Shown one piece after another: positions 60,201-64,000 of a stretch of DNA of 64,000 bases. Below the pieces are notes generated by a model. The model was not told the DNA's origin. It saw only the letters and a program-made list of their open reading frames with translations, and did not search any database. A program made the translations under genes and the position numbers. Within the stretch, counting starts at the first letter, position 1. Every line of letters begins with the position of its first letter. The DNA comes from Phallus indusiatus. Taxonomy: Eukaryota > Basidiomycota > Agaricomycetes > Phallales > Phallaceae. The stretch spans positions 1 to 64,000 of the forward strand of contig JAQFWX010000113.1 in the NCBI GenBank assembly GCA_027605045.1. The letters run 5' to 3'.

Positions 60201-61246
60201 TGACCAATAGCAAAACGAGTTCATACCTTGACAGGGAACACAAGTAAAAAATTTTAGAGGGTACAAATTTAAGCGAATTTGTTATCCTCACGAAAGATAT
60301 TATTCAAAGCAATATATATATTTTCTCTTTGATATTTAATTCGAAAAATGATTGAACACCGACGAAACCCCTCTATCGTTTTGAGGCAGGTACGGAATTG
60401 TTTCAAAAATATTATCTGTCCTAAATAATTACAAGTTGTTATTTATTAGCTATAGCGTTAATGGGGCGCTTTGTAATCGTAATCGAATGCCACTACATGC
60501 ATCAGATCCGAGAAGCCTTGTCAACAGGAACATATAGTAGGACGTATTAGCAACGTGCTGCGAACAAGTGACGTCGCCGAAATTGTAAGTTTTGTTTCAA
60601 CCTAAAAGAGACAGATTACTGAGAACGAGTCAGATCCAGCGCGCACATGATTCATGCACAATTTCCTCTACTGGAAAAGAGGCTGATAGGACGTAACAAT
60701 TCACTACCTGTCAAACTCTGAAACATGCGCGCGCGGACTAGTTCAGTGAAACTTTTATTGCATCCTCATATGAAGTCAAAAAGTTTGAAATGTTAGTTTA
60801 TTTTTTAAGGCTTGGCTTTGAGCCACCGACGTACATACTTGAGCGTTCCGTGTCGGATGCAAAAAAGCTTATTTAACATGGCATTCCGATGAAACTATCG
60901 GATTTTGTACAATTCGTCATAACTTTGGACTTGTTTGAAGTCAAAAATTATTCACCAGACAGCTGTCAGTCGATTCAATTTTATCAGCACGTTAGTACAA
61001 CGAAATTTTCAGTGGCAAAAAAAAGGCAGTTGAGCTTACTCCGAATTTCCGGCTTCTGAACCACGGAAGGCCTAGGATTCAATTATAGATCGACCTTATC
61101 AATTCTCTGGCCCTGACACCGTGACAGCCGTTGCAAGTAGCTTGCGCTTGTGCCGGACCCCACATTACGGTTTACCTGATGATAATGAGCTTTGATGTAG
61201 ATGTCCCCTGAGCCCTTCTGATATGTATGTGTTTAGACCAGATTTG

Positions 61247-61269
61247 AATGTATGTATGTATGTATGTAT
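61247..61269. repeat. GTAT microsatellite
   Basis: A perfect run of five to six GTAT units, a likely polymorphic marker. No gene context. Confidence 0.85.
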
Positions 61270-62504
61270 TCAGCATTATATCCAACGATCGCCTTTCTAA
61301 CCGGAATTTTGATCTGGTCCGGGAAACGAAAAAAAGATGAGGATTGTGGTCAAAATGATCTGTTGTATGTACACATAGCATCACAGTTGTTCGATAATGA
61401 AAAAATACGCTCAGCCTAAGCGTAAGCATACGTGTATACTATGTGGCGCGCCAGTTGATATCAGTTTCTAGTAGTCTACAGTCTGCAACGCTACAGTACC
61501 AAACAATGACTTCATAATTCGGCATGCGGACCAATTGGCGTCGAGGTGTCGTCGACCTGCCAGTCAACCTTTCCGATTCTTTCCGCCCGAATACATGGCC
61601 TCCATGCAAATGGGCCAAATTAGGTTACATAGTTTCATATTTCCGCATACGCTCCTTTCCTTGTGCTTAGCTCGATGAGTGTCCGGAAGGTAGCCATGCC
61701 GGAGTTAAGTTCTGGTTTCGGAGAGCAATGTCAAGTGTCTTCTTTTTTGTGTTGAAATCCCAGACTGTCGAAGGCAACATGAATCAGCAATTACCAATAG
61801 TTTTCCAGCTTGCGTCGGAATTTCTTGACGTCATTAGGGCAGGATCTGGATTCTGAGCTGCAGAATCACTATTTTTCATTATTTCTTTAGACAAAATAAA
61901 AGAAAGAAAGAAAAAGGAGGAAGCAGAGAAGAGAAGTTCGACTGGTACGTCAGAGGTTTTAAAGCTTCTGCCAGTGACGCCCATCGAGCAAGGTCGAGAC
62001 CGTCAACAAGGCTACACAGCGCAGACAATAGCGCAGTGCCTCGCAGAGCATGGTGCGATGACTTCTGAAGCCTTCAGACTTCAAAGTGTACGTAAAATCG
62101 TCTTCCGGAGCCACGATGATCGATCTAGGATGTAAACTTGAAACCACGAATCTGGCGGAATGCAGGACTTGCGTGTAGATCAATCTGTTATTAGCAAAGC
62201 GGGAAATAAAGGTTTGTAATTAAAAATAATTGTCGATTTTGCCGTTAATTTAATTGTTCCGTCAAACTTGAAAAAAATATTTATAACAATATTTAATATT
62301 CCAACGTATTCAAGTTATCAAAAAGTCTCACGGGAAAAGCTGTACGGCACCGAAAATAGGTCCTGTTCTGACTTGGCCCCCCTCACGAGTCACTTTTCTC
62401 TGCGCTTTGCTTTCTGCTCTTCGCTTTGGTGCTTTTCTCCCTCCCGTATATAACTCACGATGTATACGTCTCATGATTTTCCTCGCCCCTACGACCTGGA
62501 AACC

Positions 62505-62510
62505 TATATA
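62505..62510 (+). promoter_or_regulatory. TATA box of LP-motif gene 5
   Basis: ACCTATATAACTCCC lies 97 nt before the ATG at 62607, followed by a C/T-rich leader. Confidence 0.6.
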
Positions 62511-62606
62511 ACTCCCTCTCTCTGATTCACACCCAACCAAGCTCTGACTTGCCCTCCCAATCCACCCATCATCTGACCACATAACCTTTGACTTGCACCT
62601 CTATCA

Positions 62607-62972
62607 ATGTCTTTCTCATCGTCTTTTTCCTACACTTCTTCATCTTCAATGGCACCTCCAAAAACACCCGGTGCCCCAAGAATGCGGCCAGTCCCTCTCC
62701 CTACCGTCGATGACGATAAACACTATTACTCTCGTTCGTCATCATCATCATCATATGTATCATCTTCCTCATCGTATTCTAATATCTCATTAGAACATTT
62801 ACCCACACCACCATCGTCTCCTGCATTTGGTTCCTCGAGCTCGTCGTCAAGAAGACCCATCCCTAGAGATGCACGTGCTGCAGGGCCCTCTTCGTCCTCA
62901 GCCTTAGGTCTCTCTCTCAACGTACCTTCAGGCTCCTCGTCGACTTACTACACGTCGTCGAGAAGGTCATGA
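62607..62972 (+). CDS. Small Ser-rich protein of the LP-motif family, member 5
   Basis: Two exons, 62607-62733 and 62794-62972, encode 101 aa. The intron (62734-62793, GTTCGT..ATTAG) is exactly 60 nt, phase 1 and open. Retention adds 20 mostly serine residues and gives 121 aa from one unbroken ORF. Exon 1 has PPKTPGAPRMRPVPLPTVDDD, the member closest to exon 1 of the DUF6699 gene at 25558 (TPRIRPIPLPPLP). Exon 2 starts Q-H-LPTPPSSPAFGS and ends STYYTSSRRS. A branch-point-like TTCTAAT stands 13 nt before the acceptor. No targeting signal. Function unknown. Confidence 0.6.
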   Translation: MSFSSSFSYTSSSSMAPPKTPGAPRMRPVPLPTVDDDKHYYSRSSSSSSYVSSSSSYSNISLEHLPTPPSSPAFGSSSSSSRRPIPRDARAAGPSSSSALGLSLNVPSGSSSTYYTSSRRS

Positions 62973-64000
62973 TCACATGCTCAACATTGAGATGATCTTT
63001 TTATTTCCGATCGGACTCATCGTCTCGTTTGGTTATTGACTGGCCACCATGGTACTAAGAACACAAATATCTGTTTCCGGATTCGCTCGCGGACATGTGT
63101 CACCTATCTCGCCGTCGTCGCCTCTAATGCCGTCGTCATCGTCGTCATACATAAACGCAAAAAAAAATTGCTCAGAAATCATAAAAAAATACCCAACTGC
63201 GCCCTCGTCATGCTGGAACTCTCCAACAACGTATACCCCGGGCCATGTCGTTTTTTTCCTATTCGCTGCTGGTTTTTTTTTGCCTCCGTCGAGCTTCGTC
63301 TACCGCTTACACTGCCATCACTCGTCACCGCATCTTAGATAGATGTAGATGTAGACGAGTGTGATACACACACTGGCTTGGCTATTATTGCTGTGGTGGG
63401 GCCACAAGCACACGCACACCCCTTTGGTCGTCGTCGTCTTTGTCTCCCCCCCCCCCTTCCCTTCCACTACATCTGTCTCCTTGAACTTTTCGTTTTCTTC
63501 ACTCTCCTCTTTTGCCTCAATGTGGTTTACACCACATGTATAACGTATTTAACGACCCCGGATGAACGTTTTGTGTTTCCTTTTGTTCGCTTCCTTCCCC
63601 CCCTCATCGTTACGTTACGTCTTGTTTTGCTCACTCCGAAATACTCCCCTTCCTCCACTCTGCATCAAACTTTCTCGCCTCAAACGTTTCTTCTTTTTCT
63701 TTCTTTTCTTTTTCTCTTTCCTCTCTCTTCCCTTTTGATCTCTTATCTGTCTCATCTACGCATCCTCACACGTCTAACGTGTGTCTAGTTATAAACGAAT
63801 CACACTCTCAGCTCCAACATTTCGTGCCGGCACACGCTGGTTATTTCGTTGTTATCACGTCTAGATTACAACTACACCCACGGCGCGTATGATGCTCTAC
63901 CGTCGTTTTTCTTTTTCTTTTTCTCTTCCCCTTTCCCTTCATGTGCCTTATAGCGCACCTTATCAAGATCAACTGACCCCCATCGCTCATCGTTCATATC
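62973..64000. other. 3' flank, pyrimidine-rich, no gene supported
   Basis: 63420-63780 and 63900-63940 are strongly C/T-rich (C10 at 63449-63459, repeated TTTTTCTTT). These may be the leader or promoter of a gene beyond the window edge. An ORF from the ATG at 63049 (SPISPSSPLMPSSSSS) looks like low-complexity sequence and is not claimed. Confidence 0.35.

Larger units (their letters stand above)
57235..62606. other. Gene desert, 5.4 kb
   Basis: No ORF longer than 90 codons with support, no tRNA-like structure and no recognisable transposon. Small features: (CTAAT)n at 57584-57598, (GTAT)n at 61247-61269, AT-rich 59940-60000 and 60300-60350, and a T/A tract at 62215-62290. TATATA at 62505-62510 belongs to the next gene. 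Confidence 0.45.

Noticed and set aside
61680..61740. GCCGGAGTTAAGTTCTGG string recalling 5S rRNA internal sequence
   Set aside because: The surrounding 120 nt do not follow the 5S pattern and cannot form its helices.
48309..62972. Small genes as mating-pheromone precursors, tempting because Rce1 lies nearby
   Set aside because: None ends in a CaaX box, and sizes and motifs do not fit lipopeptide pheromones. Rce1 is a general enzyme whose position says nothing about substrates.
63049..63342. Possible sixth small-family member (SPISPSSPLMPSSSSS)
   Set aside because: It lacks the LP motif and the phase-1 intron. The similarity is only serine and proline content.
1..64000. Search for transposons, CRISPR arrays and telomere repeats
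   Set aside because: No terminal inverted repeats with a transposase or reverse-transcriptase reading frame, no regularly spaced repeats and no TTAGGG runs were seen.

Overview
This window is nuclear DNA from a filamentous basidiomycete, most likely an Agaricomycete (mushroom-forming fungus). Genes carry many short introns of about 48-75 nt with GT..AG ends. TATA boxes lie about 70-160 nt upstream of start codons. The recognisable families are typical of agarics (DUF6699, DUF6593) or of fungi in general (mitochondrial DNA polymerase gamma, the CAAX protease Rce1). I see no plasmid, virus, CRISPR array, intact transposon, rRNA or tRNA.

Layout. 1-9 kb: a tandem array of a small, five-exon gene family, possibly beta-trefoil. 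One copy is intact (5648-6323), two carry frame lesions (1428-2115 and 8366-9046), and one is reduced to a promoter and part of exon 1 (about 4454-4673). The flanks are also duplicated. 11.2-13.8 kb: a ten-exon nuclear-type protein with a C2H2-like finger. All nine of its introns are in phase 1, and it contains an internal duplication of a two-exon unit. Its promoter region has a second, gene-less copy at 2433-2823. 14.6-15.6 kb: a proline-rich DUF6699 protein on the minus strand. 18.7-23.1 kb: two neighbouring plus-strand genes that share a Cys/His module (C-x-x-x-T-x-x-G-x-x-C ... C-x-x-H). 24-26.4 kb: a small motif-only gene followed by a DUF6699 gene. 27.4-28.3 kb: a secreted protein with ten cysteines. 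28.9-33.0 kb: mitochondrial DNA polymerase gamma. 35.0-35.9 kb: a DUF6593 protein. 38.2-39.0 kb: a conserved-looking helical protein with unresolved splicing. 41.4-42.3 and 44.1-44.9 kb: two distantly related low-complexity proteins sharing a C-terminal RL-x(4)-[DE]W motif. 45.6-46.8 kb: Rce1 in seven exons. 48.3-63 kb: a gene-poor stretch holding a scattered family of small (85-101 aa) disordered proteins.

The most interesting signal is that last family: genes at 48309, 55394, 56888 and 62607, a divergent one at 50631 and a relative at 24048. All are on the plus strand. Their first exon ends soon after a proline-framed motif (P-x-x-P-x-[LIM]-x-x-[IV]-x-LP). A phase-1 intron follows, and the second exon carries a TPPxSP motif ([LQ]-P-T-P-P-x-S or close). 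In two of the four spliced genes the intron is a multiple of three (51 and 60 nt) and free of stops, so it hides inside one ORF. The first exon resembles exon 1 of the DUF6699 gene at 25558, which also ends in phase 1. That suggests a recurring exon has been reused or left behind.

All exon structures here were worked out by eye from splice signals and reading frame. The total coding length is divisible by three wherever I give full exon lists without a stated lesion. Family names beyond the clear ones are offered with stated doubt.
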